Below are positions 34,005 through 42,315 of a DNA stretch of 64,000 nucleotides, one piece after another. The first letter of the stretch is position 1. Every line of letters begins with the position of its first letter. This DNA is from Pseudomonas sp. TNT3 (GTDB lineage: Bacteria > Pseudomonadota > Gammaproteobacteria > Pseudomonadales > Pseudomonadaceae). Position numbers and translations under genes: made by a program. The notes beneath the pieces were generated by a model that was given only the letters and a program-made list of their open reading frames with translations, was not told the origin of the DNA and did no database searches. Location of the stretch: positions 18,938 through 82,937 of the forward strand of contig NZ_WFGV02000025.1 in NCBI RefSeq assembly GCF_010095445.2, in the 5' to 3' direction.

Positions 34005-34013
34005 TGGATTTGA

Positions 34014-34109
34014 TGGCCCCATCGCGGGCAAGCCCGCTCCCACAGCATTTGCGCAATTTTCAAAATTGACGCATGACCTGTGGGAGCGGGCTTGCCCGCG
34101 ATGGGGCCC
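34014..34109. repeat. REP-type inverted pair (GTGGGAGCGGGCTTGCCCGC head)
   Basis: Inverted copies separated by about 35 bp containing AATTTTCAAAATT, between convergent genes. Confidence 0.87.
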
Positions 34110-34141
34110 TAATAGGCACTCGAAGATTATTGACCTGGATG

Positions 34142-34879
34142 CTAAGGATTCTGCCCCACCGCCAACCCCGCCCGAATCGCCGCCAGCGCCGCCTGATAGT
34201 AAGCCTTGCCTTCAGCAGACTCGGCAAAGGTGGCGAACTCTTCCAGTTCGTTATCCGACAGGTCGCGATAAACGTAGAGCAGCGTGTTGTTCAGGTCGCT
34301 GCCAATTTGTTCCATCAAGCGCTGGCGCTGACCATTCAACATGCCTTGAGCCTGACCGCCACCGAGCAAACCCGGAATCATCGAACTCAGACTGTCGGCC
34401 GCGACACCGGCAATTGCCAGGCTGACCTCGGCGCCGGCTTCGCGGGCGGGCAGTGCCTGAGCCAGGTGGCCGATGATGAGCAAGCGGCTGTCGCTGGCCT
34501 CGATTTTCGGTAAACCCTTGGCGTTTTTTGCCAGTTGATCACGACGGGTCGCGAGTAACTCGGCGGCGACGATTTTCTTGCCCAGCGGCGACTGGAAAAA
34601 GGTTAGCGCGGGCTTGGGATCGGCCAGCACCTTGCGCAGTTGTGCCTCTGCGCGCTGATCGACAGCCTGGGGGGCGAAACGCTGATTGCTGTTGTTGACC
34701 AATGCCTGAAACACCGCCGGTGGCAGGCTGTTCTGGTAACGCTGCTGGGCGGCCGAGAGGGCGTCGTTAAAGTGCGCGCGTTGTTCCGGCCAGCCGGCGA
34801 CCTTGTACAGCTGATCGTGGCCGTCTGCCCAGGCGGGCATTACGCAGAACATCAACAGTGAGAAAAGCAAACGGCGCAT
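34142..34879 (-). CDS. Exported DUF2059 family protein
   Basis: A 245-residue protein with a signal peptide (MRRLLFSLLMFCVMPAWA) and a helical mature domain ending DLSDNELEEFATFAESAEGKAYYQAALAAIRAG, the DUF2059 pattern of periplasmic proteins of unknown role. I chose the ATG ending at 34879, with AGGAGTCCC just upstream, which places the signal peptide correctly. It is divergent from the oxygenase at 34988. Confidence 0.85.
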   Translation of the reverse strand: MRRLLFSLLMFCVMPAWADGHDQLYKVAGWPEQRAHFNDALSAAQQRYQNSLPPAVFQALVNNSNQRFAPQAVDQRAEAQLRKVLADPKPALTFFQSPLGKKIVAAELLATRRDQLAKNAKGLPKIEASDSRLLIIGHLAQALPAREAGAEVSLAIAGVAADSLSSMIPGLLGGGQAQGMLNGQRQRLMEQIGSDLNNTLLYVYRDLSDNELEEFATFAESAEGKAYYQAALAAIRAGLAVGQNP

Positions 34880-34987
34880 AGGGACTCCTGTCAGCAGGCG
34901 ACTATTCTCCGTGTGGTATCCGGACTTGTCGAGAATTCGTATCAAGCCGCTGCGCGGCTCTGTCGGATTTGCAGGCACAGGAATACT

Positions 34988-35620
34988 ATGCGCGCCATGC
35001 AAATACCCTCTGATCATCCGCTGCTGTTACGTATCGTCGACGACCTGGCTACACAGGGTTGGTCACAGCAGAATATTTTCCTGCCTCTGGGTCTGACCCG
35101 GGAACTGGCGGCTGAGTGCCATAAACGTGCGGCCGAAGGTGAATTGGCCCCGGCAGCCGTGGGTCGCGGACCGACATCGGAGATTCGCGAGGGCATCAGG
35201 GGTGACCGTATCCAGTGGATCGAGCCCGGTCAGGCATTGGCGTGCGACAGCTATTTGCAGTTGATGGACAGCCTGCGCGAAGCGTTGAATCGGGGCCTGT
35301 ACCTGGGGCTGGAAGACTTCGAAAGCCATTTCGCGCTGTACCCGCCCGGTGCTTTCTACCTCCGGCACGTGGATCGCTTTCGCGACGATGATCGCCGCAT
35401 GGTCTCGGCGGTGGTCTACTTGAATGACGCCTGGCTGCCAGAGCACGGCGGTCAGTTGCGCATGTACCTGAATGGAGGCACCGAACACGATGTGGTGCCG
35501 GTCGGCGGATGCCTGGTGGTGTTCCTGTCGGGTGAAGTCCCTCACGAAGTGATGCCCGCCACCCGAAATCGCCTGTCTTTGACGGGCTGGTTCCGACGTC
35601 GCGGCAACGAGCCTTTCTAA
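34988..35620 (+). CDS. 2-oxoglutarate/Fe(II)-dependent oxygenase (prolyl 4-hydroxylase-like)
   Basis: A 210-residue double-stranded beta-helix oxygenase. Iron ligands are the HxD of FYLRHVDRF and the distal His in GEVPHEVMPA, and the 2-oxoglutarate-binding Arg is in NRLSLTGWFRR. FALYPPGAFYLRHVDRFRDDDRR resembles P4H/PiuC-like enzymes. The ATG at 34988 has AGGA five bases upstream; a second ATG at 34997 is possible. The next gene starts two bases after the stop, so they are one operon. The substrate is unknown, perhaps a protein or a peptide metabolite. Confidence 0.87.
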   Translation: MRAMQIPSDHPLLLRIVDDLATQGWSQQNIFLPLGLTRELAAECHKRAAEGELAPAAVGRGPTSEIREGIRGDRIQWIEPGQALACDSYLQLMDSLREALNRGLYLGLEDFESHFALYPPGAFYLRHVDRFRDDDRRMVSAVVYLNDAWLPEHGGQLRMYLNGGTEHDVVPVGGCLVVFLSGEVPHEVMPATRNRLSLTGWFRRRGNEPF

Positions 35621-35622
35621 TC

Positions 35623-36111
35623 ATGCAAAAGATACTGGTAAGCCGTTGCCTGCTGGGTCACCGGGTTCGTTATGACGGCGGCGCCAGCGGGCCTTTCGAT
35701 CAGCTTCAACAATGGATCGACGAAGGTCGGGTCGTACCCTTGTGTCCGGAAGTCGCCGGAGGATTGCCGACCCCGAGGGCGGCGGCGGAAATCCCGGGCG
35801 GACAGGGCGCTCAAGTGCTCGATGGACAAGTGTCGGTCATCACCACCGAGGGCGAGGACGTCGGCGCGCAGTTTTTGTCCGGGGCCTATCAGGCGCTGGA
35901 GCTGGTGCAAAAGCACGGTATCCGTATTGCCGTGCTAAAAGCGAACAGCCCGTCCTGTGGGAATTTGCTGACTTATGACGGGACGTTCAGTGGGGTGAAG
36001 GTCAGTGGCGAAGGGGTGACGGCCGCGTTGCTGAAGCGCCATGGCGTTCAGGTCTTCAGCGAGCTGGAATTGCCACATGCGGCGCAAGCTCTGGCCGCGC
36101 AGGACCAGTAA
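35623..36111 (+). CDS. DUF523 family protein
   Basis: A 162-residue cytosolic protein. Conserved pieces are ILVSRCLLGHRVRYDGG at the start, VPLCPEVAGGLPTPR, and LKANSPSCGNLLTYDGTFSG, whose cysteines suggest a metal or cluster site. DUF523 proteins are widespread but uncharacterised. It is tightly coupled to the upstream oxygenase (two-base gap). Confidence 0.88.
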   Translation: MQKILVSRCLLGHRVRYDGGASGPFDQLQQWIDEGRVVPLCPEVAGGLPTPRAAAEIPGGQGAQVLDGQVSVITTEGEDVGAQFLSGAYQALELVQKHGIRIAVLKANSPSCGNLLTYDGTFSGVKVSGEGVTAALLKRHGVQVFSELELPHAAQALAAQDQ

Positions 36112-36124
36112 TCACAACATACCC

Positions 36125-36214
36125 TGTGGGAGCGGGCTTGCCCGCGATGAGGCCATGTCAGTCAACAAAGATGTTGGATGACAGACCGCTATCGCGAGCA
36201 GGCTCACTCCTACA
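36125..36214. repeat. Mixed REP pair with two different heads
   Basis: The left element is the GTGGGAGCGGGCTTGCCCGC head. The right element is the inverted CTATCGCGAGCAGGCTCACTCC head of the other family. It is a hybrid or two neighbouring single insertions. Confidence 0.75.
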
Positions 36215-36235
36215 GTGGTGCGCATCAGTCTGAAA

Positions 36236-36823
36236 TTATGGCTTCGGCGCGACGCTCGTGTCCGACTCCAACCACTTCTGTGACAACGCCTCCAGTCGTC
36301 CATCGGCCTTGATCCGCGCCAGTGCATTCTCCAGGCTGGCATGAAACGCCGGATTTCCCTTCTGAAACGGAATCGCCAGGCTCACCGGCGCAGCTGCTTT
36401 GGGCTTCTCCTGCGCCAGTGTCTGCACCAGCAGCATCGAGCGCGGCTCTTCTTCTTTCTGCGCGATCAAATCCGCTTTGGCGTAACTGTAAGGTTCGCTG
36501 AAGTCGAAACGATCCTTGAGTTCCGGGGTCACTGCTATGTGATTGATGGCGACGTCGTACTTGCCGCTCTCGACGCCGGGCAACAGATCGTTGGAGTCGA
36601 CGACGACGAAATCGGCACGCACGTCCAGCTCATTCGCCAGCAGCTGACCCAATTCGACTTCAAAGCCTGTTAGTTTGCCGTCATCCTTGAAATTGAAGGG
36701 CGGTGTATTAGCCTCAAGGGCAATGCGCAATTCGCCGCGGTCGTTCACGTCGTCAATCAGTTCGGCATGAGCCAGCGGGCTCAGAAGAGGTAACAGGCAG
36801 ATCAGGCCAGGCAACAAGCGCAT
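36236..36823 (-). CDS. Amino acid-type periplasmic binding protein with internal deletion
   Basis: A 195-residue protein with a signal peptide ending SPLAHA and mature start ELIDDVNDRGELRIALEANTPPFNF, the usual first lobe of family 3 solute-binding proteins. After FSEPYSYAKADLIAQKEEEP, the reading jumps within about 25 residues to IPFQKGNPAFHASLENALARIKADGRLEALSQKWLES, the normal C-terminal end. The part that usually forms most of lobe 2 (about 50 residues, including the DLKGKKLGV strand) is missing, in frame. The family is normally about 245-260 residues. Binding by a closed two-lobe cleft is doubtful. AAGGAG precedes the ATG ending at 36823. No permease genes are adjacent. Confidence 0.8.
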   Translation of the reverse strand: MRLLPGLICLLPLLSPLAHAELIDDVNDRGELRIALEANTPPFNFKDDGKLTGFEVELGQLLANELDVRADFVVVDSNDLLPGVESGKYDVAINHIAVTPELKDRFDFSEPYSYAKADLIAQKEEEPRSMLLVQTLAQEKPKAAAPVSLAIPFQKGNPAFHASLENALARIKADGRLEALSQKWLESDTSVAPKP

Positions 36824-36956
36824 GGTCACTCCTTGAATTCATTATCGCGAGTCTTTGGTTTGGCTCGCTTTGCTATGGTTGTCGAGTGCCTTCGACAACA
36901 AATGGTCATGAAGTTGTCATGACTGCACGGATTTTACGAAAAAACTGGAGAAGAGA

Positions 36957-37382
36957 ATGAAAACCTTTATGTCACGAGCAGCATTCGCCGGCCTGTTGTT
37001 GAGTGCTTCGATGATGGCAATGGCTGCGACTCCGGCCCCCAAGGGTGCAGAAGTGTTTATCGTATCTCCCGAAGACGGCGCCACCGTCCCGGAAACCTTC
37101 ACCGTCAAGTTCGGCGTCAAGGACGTGTCCCTTGCCCCTGCCGGTGACGTTACCAAAAACACCGGTCACCACCATTTGCTGATCGACGTCGACAAACTAC
37201 CAGCCGCCGGCGCACCGATTCCGCTGGACGCCAACCACATGCACTTCGGCAAGGCGCAAACCCAGGCCGAGATCAAACTGGCACCGGGCAAGCACACCTT
37301 GCAGCTGGAACTGGGTGACAGCGGCCACATGCCGTTCGATCCGCCAATCGTGTCGAAGAAGATCACCGTGACTGTGAAGTAA
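36957..37382 (+). CDS. Exported DUF4399 family protein
   Basis: A 141-residue protein with a signal peptide (AAFAGLLLSASMMAMA) and a compact beta-rich mature domain. It is rich in His (TGHHHLLIDVD, ANHMHFGKAQT, SGHMPFDPPIVSKKITVTV), which suggests metal binding in the periplasm. The family is of unknown role. GGAG precedes the ATG. A bidirectional terminator separates it from the convergent serA. Confidence 0.87.
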   Translation: MKTFMSRAAFAGLLLSASMMAMAATPAPKGAEVFIVSPEDGATVPETFTVKFGVKDVSLAPAGDVTKNTGHHHLLIDVDKLPAAGAPIPLDANHMHFGKAQTQAEIKLAPGKHTLQLELGDSGHMPFDPPIVSKKITVTVK

Positions 37383-37399
37383 CTTTTTCACAGGCATGA

Positions 37400-37429
37400 A
37401 AAAGGGAGCTCCGAGGAGCTCCCTTTTTT
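37400..37429. terminator. Bidirectional intrinsic terminator
   Basis: Perfect stem GGGAGCTCC/GGAGCTCCC with a two-base centre, A-run on the left and six T on the right, lying between the convergent DUF4399 gene and serA. It can serve both. Confidence 0.93.
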
Positions 37430-37445
37430 GTCACTCAAGTCACTA

Positions 37446-38675
37446 TCAGAACAACACACGGCAACGAATGGTGCCGTTGATGTGCTGCAGTTTCTCTTGG
37501 GCGATTTCCGAGTAGTCTGCATCGACGTCGATCACGACGTAACCGACTTTCTCGTTGGTCTGCAAGAACTGACCGGAAATGTTGATGCCGTTTTCGGCGA
37601 AGACCTTGTTGATCTCGCTCATCACACCCGGAATGTTCTCGTGGATGTGCAGCAGGCGGTGCTTGCCAGGGTGAGCCGGCAGGGCCACTTCCGGGAAGTT
37701 GACGGACGATACCGAGGTGCCGTTGTCGCTGTACTTCACCAGTTTCTCAGCGACTTCCAGACCGATGTTGGCTTGCGCCTCTGCGGTGGAGCCACCGATG
37801 TGCGGGGTCAGGATCACGTTGTCCAGGCCACGCAGCGGGCTTTCGAACTCTTCGTCGTTGGAGCGAGGCTCCACCGGGAATACATCGATAGCCGCGCCGA
37901 TCAGGTGCTTGTCCTTGATCGCGTCCGCCAGTGCGTCGAGCTCGACCACGGTACCGCGAGCCGCGTTGATCAGGATGCCGCCCTTCTTGATGGCGCGGAT
38001 TTCCTTCTCGCCGATCATCCACTGGGTCGCAGCGGTTTCTGGAACGTGCAAGGTGACGATGTCGGACATGCCCAGCAGTTCGGTCAGGCTGGCAACTTGC
38101 GTTGCGTTGCCCAATGGCAGCTTGGTCACGGTGTCGTAGAAGTACACCTTCATGCCCAGGCCTTCAGCCAGGACCGACAGTTGAGTACCGATCGATCCGT
38201 AACCGACAATACCCAGCTTCTTGCCCCGGATTTCGAAGGAGTTGGCCGCGCTCTTGATCCAGCCGCCACGGTGGCAGGAAGCGTTTTTCTCAGGGATGCC
38301 GCGCAGCAACAGGATCGCTTCGGCCAGCACCAGCTCGGCAACGGAACGGGTGTTGGAGTACGGGGCGTTGAACACCGCGATGCCGCGTTCGCGAGCTGCG
38401 TTCAGATCGACCTGGTTGGTGCCGATGCAGAAACAACCGACAGCCACGAGCTTCTTCGCGTGATCGAAGATCTCTTCGGTCAGTTGAGTACGGGAGCGAA
38501 TGCCGATGAAGTGCGCATCAGCGATCTTTTCCTTCAGCTGGGCTTCCGGCAGAGAACCCGTGAGGTACTCGATGCTGGTGTAGCCCGCCGACTTGAGAAC
38601 GTCGACAGCCGATTGGTGGACGCCTTCGAGAAGAAGGAACTTGATCTTGCTCTTATCGAGAGAAGTCTTGCTCAT
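37446..38675 (-). CDS. serA: D-3-phosphoglycerate dehydrogenase
   Basis: A 409-residue NAD-dependent enzyme for the first step of serine synthesis; homologues can also reduce 2-oxoglutarate to D-2-hydroxyglutarate. The nucleotide-binding motif is LGIVGYGSIGTQ, and catalytic pieces are INAARGTVVELDAL, AIDVFPVEP and LTPHIGGSTAEAQ. The C-terminal 75 residues are an ACT domain (HIHENIPGVMSEINKVFAENG) for serine feedback. I chose the ATG ending at 38675 (MSKTSLDKSKIKFLLLEGV). The frame stays open further upstream only because it crosses a long palindromic repeat. It is divergent from the D-2-hydroxyglutarate dehydrogenase. Confidence 0.95.
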   Translation of the reverse strand: MSKTSLDKSKIKFLLLEGVHQSAVDVLKSAGYTSIEYLTGSLPEAQLKEKIADAHFIGIRSRTQLTEEIFDHAKKLVAVGCFCIGTNQVDLNAARERGIAVFNAPYSNTRSVAELVLAEAILLLRGIPEKNASCHRGGWIKSAANSFEIRGKKLGIVGYGSIGTQLSVLAEGLGMKVYFYDTVTKLPLGNATQVASLTELLGMSDIVTLHVPETAATQWMIGEKEIRAIKKGGILINAARGTVVELDALADAIKDKHLIGAAIDVFPVEPRSNDEEFESPLRGLDNVILTPHIGGSTAEAQANIGLEVAEKLVKYSDNGTSVSSVNFPEVALPAHPGKHRLLHIHENIPGVMSEINKVFAENGINISGQFLQTNEKVGYVVIDVDADYSEIAQEKLQHINGTIRCRVLF

Positions 38676-38721
38676 CTGCGTAAACCTGTATCCCGGAGAA
38701 AATTGGCAGGAAGTAGTCAGG

Positions 38722-38879
38722 GTGCCCTGTCCTATACGTACTGTTCCTTTTTGACGGCGTCTGTTGACGTCATGCTGCGTTGCCGCTCCTCGCCATAGCC
38801 AGCTATGACTCGTCGCGGCGCCTTGCTTGACGGCAACAGCCACTCGTCAAAAGAGGAACGTACGTATAAAACAGGGCAC
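38722..38879. repeat. Long imperfect palindrome, family 1 copy B
   Basis: A 158-bp imperfect palindrome with midpoint 38800.5, centred on CATAGCCAGCTATG (38794-38807). Its ends are perfect 9-bp inverted repeats GTGCCCTGT/ACAGGGCAC, followed by TATACGTAC/GTACGTATA. Modules ATGCTGCGTT (38772-38781) and GCCTTGC (38820-38826) start at equal distance from the centre and are the inverted form of those in the element at 12081-12210. It sits in the divergent serA promoter region. Confidence 0.75.
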
Positions 38880-39038
38880 AGAATGCTGACCCGGACGGCA
38901 ACAATGCCGTCACCGCAGAATGGCCGTTGGGCACTACCCTGCGGGGTCGGTATGCTAGCATATGCACCCCGCTAAACACTCATTCCTGCGACGTGAAGCG
39001 TTCTCAGGATGACCATGAATTGTTCGAGAGTTCTGTCG

Positions 39039-40433
39039 ATGACCAATCCTGCCCTGATTGATGAGCTGAAGACCCTGGTTGAGCCTGGCAAGGTGCTGAC
39101 CGATGCCGACTCCCTGAATGCTTACGGTAAGGATTGGACCAAGCATTTCGCCCCGGCCCCGACTGCCATCGTGTTTCCCAAGACCACCGAACAGGTTCAG
39201 GCCATTGTCCGTTGGGCCAATGAGCGCAAGGTGGCGCTGGTACCGTCCGGTGGTCGTACCGGGCTTTCCGCTGCGGCAGTGGCCGCGAATGGCGAAGTGG
39301 TCGTGTCGTTCGACTATATGAACCAGATCCTCGACGTGAACCTGACCGACCGCACCGCGGTTTGCCAGCCAGGCGTGGTGACCGAACACCTGCAGAACGT
39401 TGCCGAAGAGAACGGCCTGTACTACCCGGTGGACTTCGCTTCGGCAGGTTCGAGCCAGATTGGCGGCAATATCGGCACCAATGCCGGCGGGATCAAGGTG
39501 ATTCGCTACGGCATGACCCGCAACTGGGTGGCTGGCATGAAGGTCGTCACGGGCAAGGGCGATCTGCTGGAGCTGAACCGCGACCTGATCAAGAACGCCA
39601 CCGGTTACGACATGCGCCAGTTGTTTATTGGTGCTGAAGGCACGCTTGGTTTTGTGGTTGAAGCAACCATGCGCCTCGATCGGGCCCCGAAAAACCTCAC
39701 TGCGATGGTTCTCGGCACGGCGGATTTCGACTCGATCATGCCGGTTCTGCACGCGTTTCAAGGCAAGCTCGACCTGACCGCGTTTGAATTCTTCTCCGAC
39801 AAGGCACTGGCCAAGATCATGGCCCGCGGTGATGTACCGGCCCCGTTCGAAACCGATTGCCCGTTCTACGCGCTGCTGGAATTCGAAGCGACCACTGAAG
39901 AGGTGGCCAACCACGCCCTGGAAACCTTCGAGCATTGCGTTGAGCAGGGCTGGGTGCTGGACGGCGTGATGAGCCAGAGCGAAACCCAACTGCAGAACCT
40001 CTGGAAGCTGCGCGAATACATCTCCGAAACCATCTCCCACTGGACGCCGTACAAGAACGACATTTCGGTCACCGTCTCGAAAGTCCCGGCGTTCCTCAAG
40101 GAAATCGACGCGATCGTCGGCGAACATTACCCGGACTTCGAAATCGTCTGGTTCGGCCACATCGGCGACGGCAATCTGCACCTGAACATCCTCAAACCGG
40201 AAAACCTGAGCAAGGACGAGTTCTTCGCCAAGTGTGCGACCGTGAACAAATGGGTGTTCGAAACCGTCGAGAAGTACAACGGTTCGATTTCCGCCGAGCA
40301 CGGCGTGGGCATGACCAAGCGGGATTACTTGACCTACAGCCGTTCTCCGGTCGAGATCGAGTACATGAAAGCCGTCAAGGCAGTGTTCGATCCGAATGGC
40401 ATCATGAACCCGGGCAAGATCTTTGCAGTTTGA
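39039..40433 (+). CDS. FAD-linked D-2-hydroxyglutarate dehydrogenase
   Basis: A 464-residue flavoprotein of the GlcD/D2HGDH family. The PCMH-type FAD domain has VPSGGRTGLSAAAVA and SSQIGGNIGTNAGGIKVIRYG. The C-terminal cap has the metal and substrate site FGHIGDGNLHLN and SAEHGVGMTKRDY. It oxidises D-2-hydroxyglutarate to 2-oxoglutarate. In Pseudomonas this enzyme removes the D-2-hydroxyglutarate made by SerA, and the divergent pairing with serA here fits that. I chose the ATG at 39039 (MTNPALIDELK), with GAGAG upstream; ATGs at 39009 and 39015 are alternatives. Confidence 0.9.
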   Translation: MTNPALIDELKTLVEPGKVLTDADSLNAYGKDWTKHFAPAPTAIVFPKTTEQVQAIVRWANERKVALVPSGGRTGLSAAAVAANGEVVVSFDYMNQILDVNLTDRTAVCQPGVVTEHLQNVAEENGLYYPVDFASAGSSQIGGNIGTNAGGIKVIRYGMTRNWVAGMKVVTGKGDLLELNRDLIKNATGYDMRQLFIGAEGTLGFVVEATMRLDRAPKNLTAMVLGTADFDSIMPVLHAFQGKLDLTAFEFFSDKALAKIMARGDVPAPFETDCPFYALLEFEATTEEVANHALETFEHCVEQGWVLDGVMSQSETQLQNLWKLREYISETISHWTPYKNDISVTVSKVPAFLKEIDAIVGEHYPDFEIVWFGHIGDGNLHLNILKPENLSKDEFFAKCATVNKWVFETVEKYNGSISAEHGVGMTKRDYLTYSRSPVEIEYMKAVKAVFDPNGIMNPGKIFAV

Positions 40434-40470
40434 CTTTCGAACTTAAGCGCTACGAATCAGGAGTCGGTCC

Positions 40471-41136
40471 ATGAGCTATCAGCACCAGTATCTCGACGGT
40501 ACGCGTATTCACTTCCCGCTGGGCAAAGTCGTGTGCATCGGACGCAACTACGCCGAACATGCCAAGGAGCTGGACAACCCGGTTCCTACCGAGCCGCTGT
40601 TGTTCATCAAGCCGGGCAGTTGCGTGGTCCCGCTGGAAGGCGGTTTCAGCATTCCGACCGAGCGCGGTTCAGTGCATTACGAGGCGGAAATTGCTGTGTT
40701 GATCGGCAAGCCGTTGTCGACCAAGCCGAGTCGTGAAGAAGTGCTCGATGCGATCTCTGGCTTCGCCCCGGCCCTGGACCTGACCCTGCGTGACAAGCAG
40801 GCTGAACTGAAATCCAAAGGCCTGCCGTGGGAAATCGCCAAGTCGTTCGACGGCGCGGCGGTGATTGCTCCATTCGTGTCCGGCAGCACCTTCGCTGACC
40901 TGACCGACATCGGCATTCGCCTGACCATCAACGGTGAAGTTCGCCAGGACGGCAACAGCAGCGCAATGCTTAACCCGATCGTGCCGATGATTCAGCACAT
41001 GGCAGGCTGCTTCTCGCTGCAGGCCGGTGATGTGATCCTGACCGGGACGCCGGTGGGTGTGGGGCCGCTGAATGTTGGTGATGAACTGGTCATCGAATTG
41101 CCGGGCGCGAGCAGTTTCAGCACCAGCGTTCGCTAA
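40471..41136 (+). CDS. Fumarylacetoacetate hydrolase family protein
   Basis: A 221-residue FAH-fold enzyme. Features are KVVCIGRNYAEHAKEL, FIKPGSCVVP, the metal ligands in HYEAEIAVLIGKPL (ExE) and ALDLTLRDKQ (Asp), and the end TGTPVGVGPLNVGDELVIELPG. The short single-domain form resembles acylpyruvases and oxaloacetate tautomerases/decarboxylases more than true fumarylacetoacetase. It follows the D-2-hydroxyglutarate dehydrogenase by 37 bp on the same strand, suggesting co-transcription and 2-oxoacid clean-up. AGGAG precedes the ATG. Confidence 0.88.
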   Translation: MSYQHQYLDGTRIHFPLGKVVCIGRNYAEHAKELDNPVPTEPLLFIKPGSCVVPLEGGFSIPTERGSVHYEAEIAVLIGKPLSTKPSREEVLDAISGFAPALDLTLRDKQAELKSKGLPWEIAKSFDGAAVIAPFVSGSTFADLTDIGIRLTINGEVRQDGNSSAMLNPIVPMIQHMAGCFSLQAGDVILTGTPVGVGPLNVGDELVIELPGASSFSTSVR

Positions 41137-41150
41137 CCACCGCAAGCCTC

Positions 41151-41230
41151 TGTAGGAGCTGCCGCAGGCTGCGATCTTTTGATCTGTTTTTTTCAAGATC
41201 AAAAGATCGCAGCCTGCGGCAGCTCCTACA
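41151..41230. repeat. Long hairpin repeat (TGTAGGAGCTGCCGCAGG head)
   Basis: Third copy of the family at 4283 and 5829. Near-perfect inverted arms of more than 30 bp each around a T-rich loop. Confidence 0.87.
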
Positions 41231-41265
41231 GGGGGCTCTCTCAAAATCCCTGGAATCATCCTTAG

Positions 41266-42198
41266 ATGCCCATCCAACCGCTGCCCACGCTGAAACCTGC
41301 CCGCCGCCCGCGCTTTTTCATGCGTTGGTACTCCTGGCTTTTGCTGGTCGCTGCGGTCGTCTATGGCCTCGCCGTTGCCATGCACTGGGATGATCGGGGC
41401 GTGCTGTGGGTGATGGAGCGTTTCGAAACCCCGACCGAACGTCAGGAGAGTATCTGGCTGCCGGATTACCAGGCTGTGATCGACGCCAAGTTGCTGCCAG
41501 GCATGGAAAAGGACGAGGCATCCGATCTAGCCTACAACCCGCAAACCAAGACCCTGTTCTCGGTCATGGGCAAGAACCCCTTCCTGGTCGAACTGACGTT
41601 GCAGGGCGATGTGTTGCGCAAAATGCCGTTGGTGGGCTGGAGCAATCCAGAAGGCCTGACGGTGATGGATAATGGTCTGCTGGCTATTGTCGATGAGCGC
41701 GAGCACTTGCTGTCCATTGTCAAAGTCGATGCGCAAACCCGAGAATTGAACATTGCCGACTTCCCGAAGTACGACCTCGGCCCTTCCAAGGATCAGAACA
41801 AAGCCTTCGAAGCCATCGTCTGGGATGCGCGCAATCAGCAGATGCTGTTGGGTGAAGAACGTCCGCCGGCGTTGTTTACCTGGAAAAGCAACGACAACGG
41901 CCAAACCCTTGCTGGCGATAAACAGAAGCTCGACAGCGACGAACTGGACATCCGCAATCTGTCTGCGCTGGCCATCGATCCCCGCACCGGGCATACCCTG
42001 GTGCTGTCAGCCGATTCCCACTTGTTGCTGGAACTGGACGAGAAGGGTGAGCAGGTCAGTTTCATGACGTTGCTGGGCGGCTTCAATGGTCTGAAGAAGA
42101 CCATCCCGCGGGCTGAAGGCATGACCATGGATGAAGCGGGCAACCTGTATATGGTGAGCGAGCCCAACCTGTTTTATCGCTTCGAGAAGCAACGCTGA
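41266..42198 (+). CDS. SdiA-regulated domain protein, copy 1
   Basis: A 310-residue protein with a short cytosolic N-terminus (FFMRW), one membrane helix (YSWLLLVAAVVYGLAVAM) and an external beta-propeller-like domain. Repeated blade motifs include DLAYNPQTKTLFSVMGKNPFLVEL, PEGLTVMDNGLLAIVDERE and AEGMTMDEAGNLYMVSEPNLFYRF. This is the SdiA-regulated/YjiK pattern. Function unknown. A paralogue follows directly. Confidence 0.87.
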   Translation: MPIQPLPTLKPARRPRFFMRWYSWLLLVAAVVYGLAVAMHWDDRGVLWVMERFETPTERQESIWLPDYQAVIDAKLLPGMEKDEASDLAYNPQTKTLFSVMGKNPFLVELTLQGDVLRKMPLVGWSNPEGLTVMDNGLLAIVDEREHLLSIVKVDAQTRELNIADFPKYDLGPSKDQNKAFEAIVWDARNQQMLLGEERPPALFTWKSNDNGQTLAGDKQKLDSDELDIRNLSALAIDPRTGHTLVLSADSHLLLELDEKGEQVSFMTLLGGFNGLKKTIPRAEGMTMDEAGNLYMVSEPNLFYRFEKQR

Positions 42199-42315
42199 TA
42201 ACCGAGCGTGTAGGAATGCTTCTGTGTGGTTGTGGGACAGGGCAAGTGGCCATTAAGCTTCAGTTCAGACAGGCGTGGTATTTCATCCGCCTGTTTTGAA
42301 TCCGAGCACACCAGA

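Noticed and set aside
37446..38843. SerA with a 56-residue N-terminal extension
   Set aside because: The extension is translated palindromic repeat DNA. The conserved family start and a normal length of 409 residues are given by the ATG ending at 38675.
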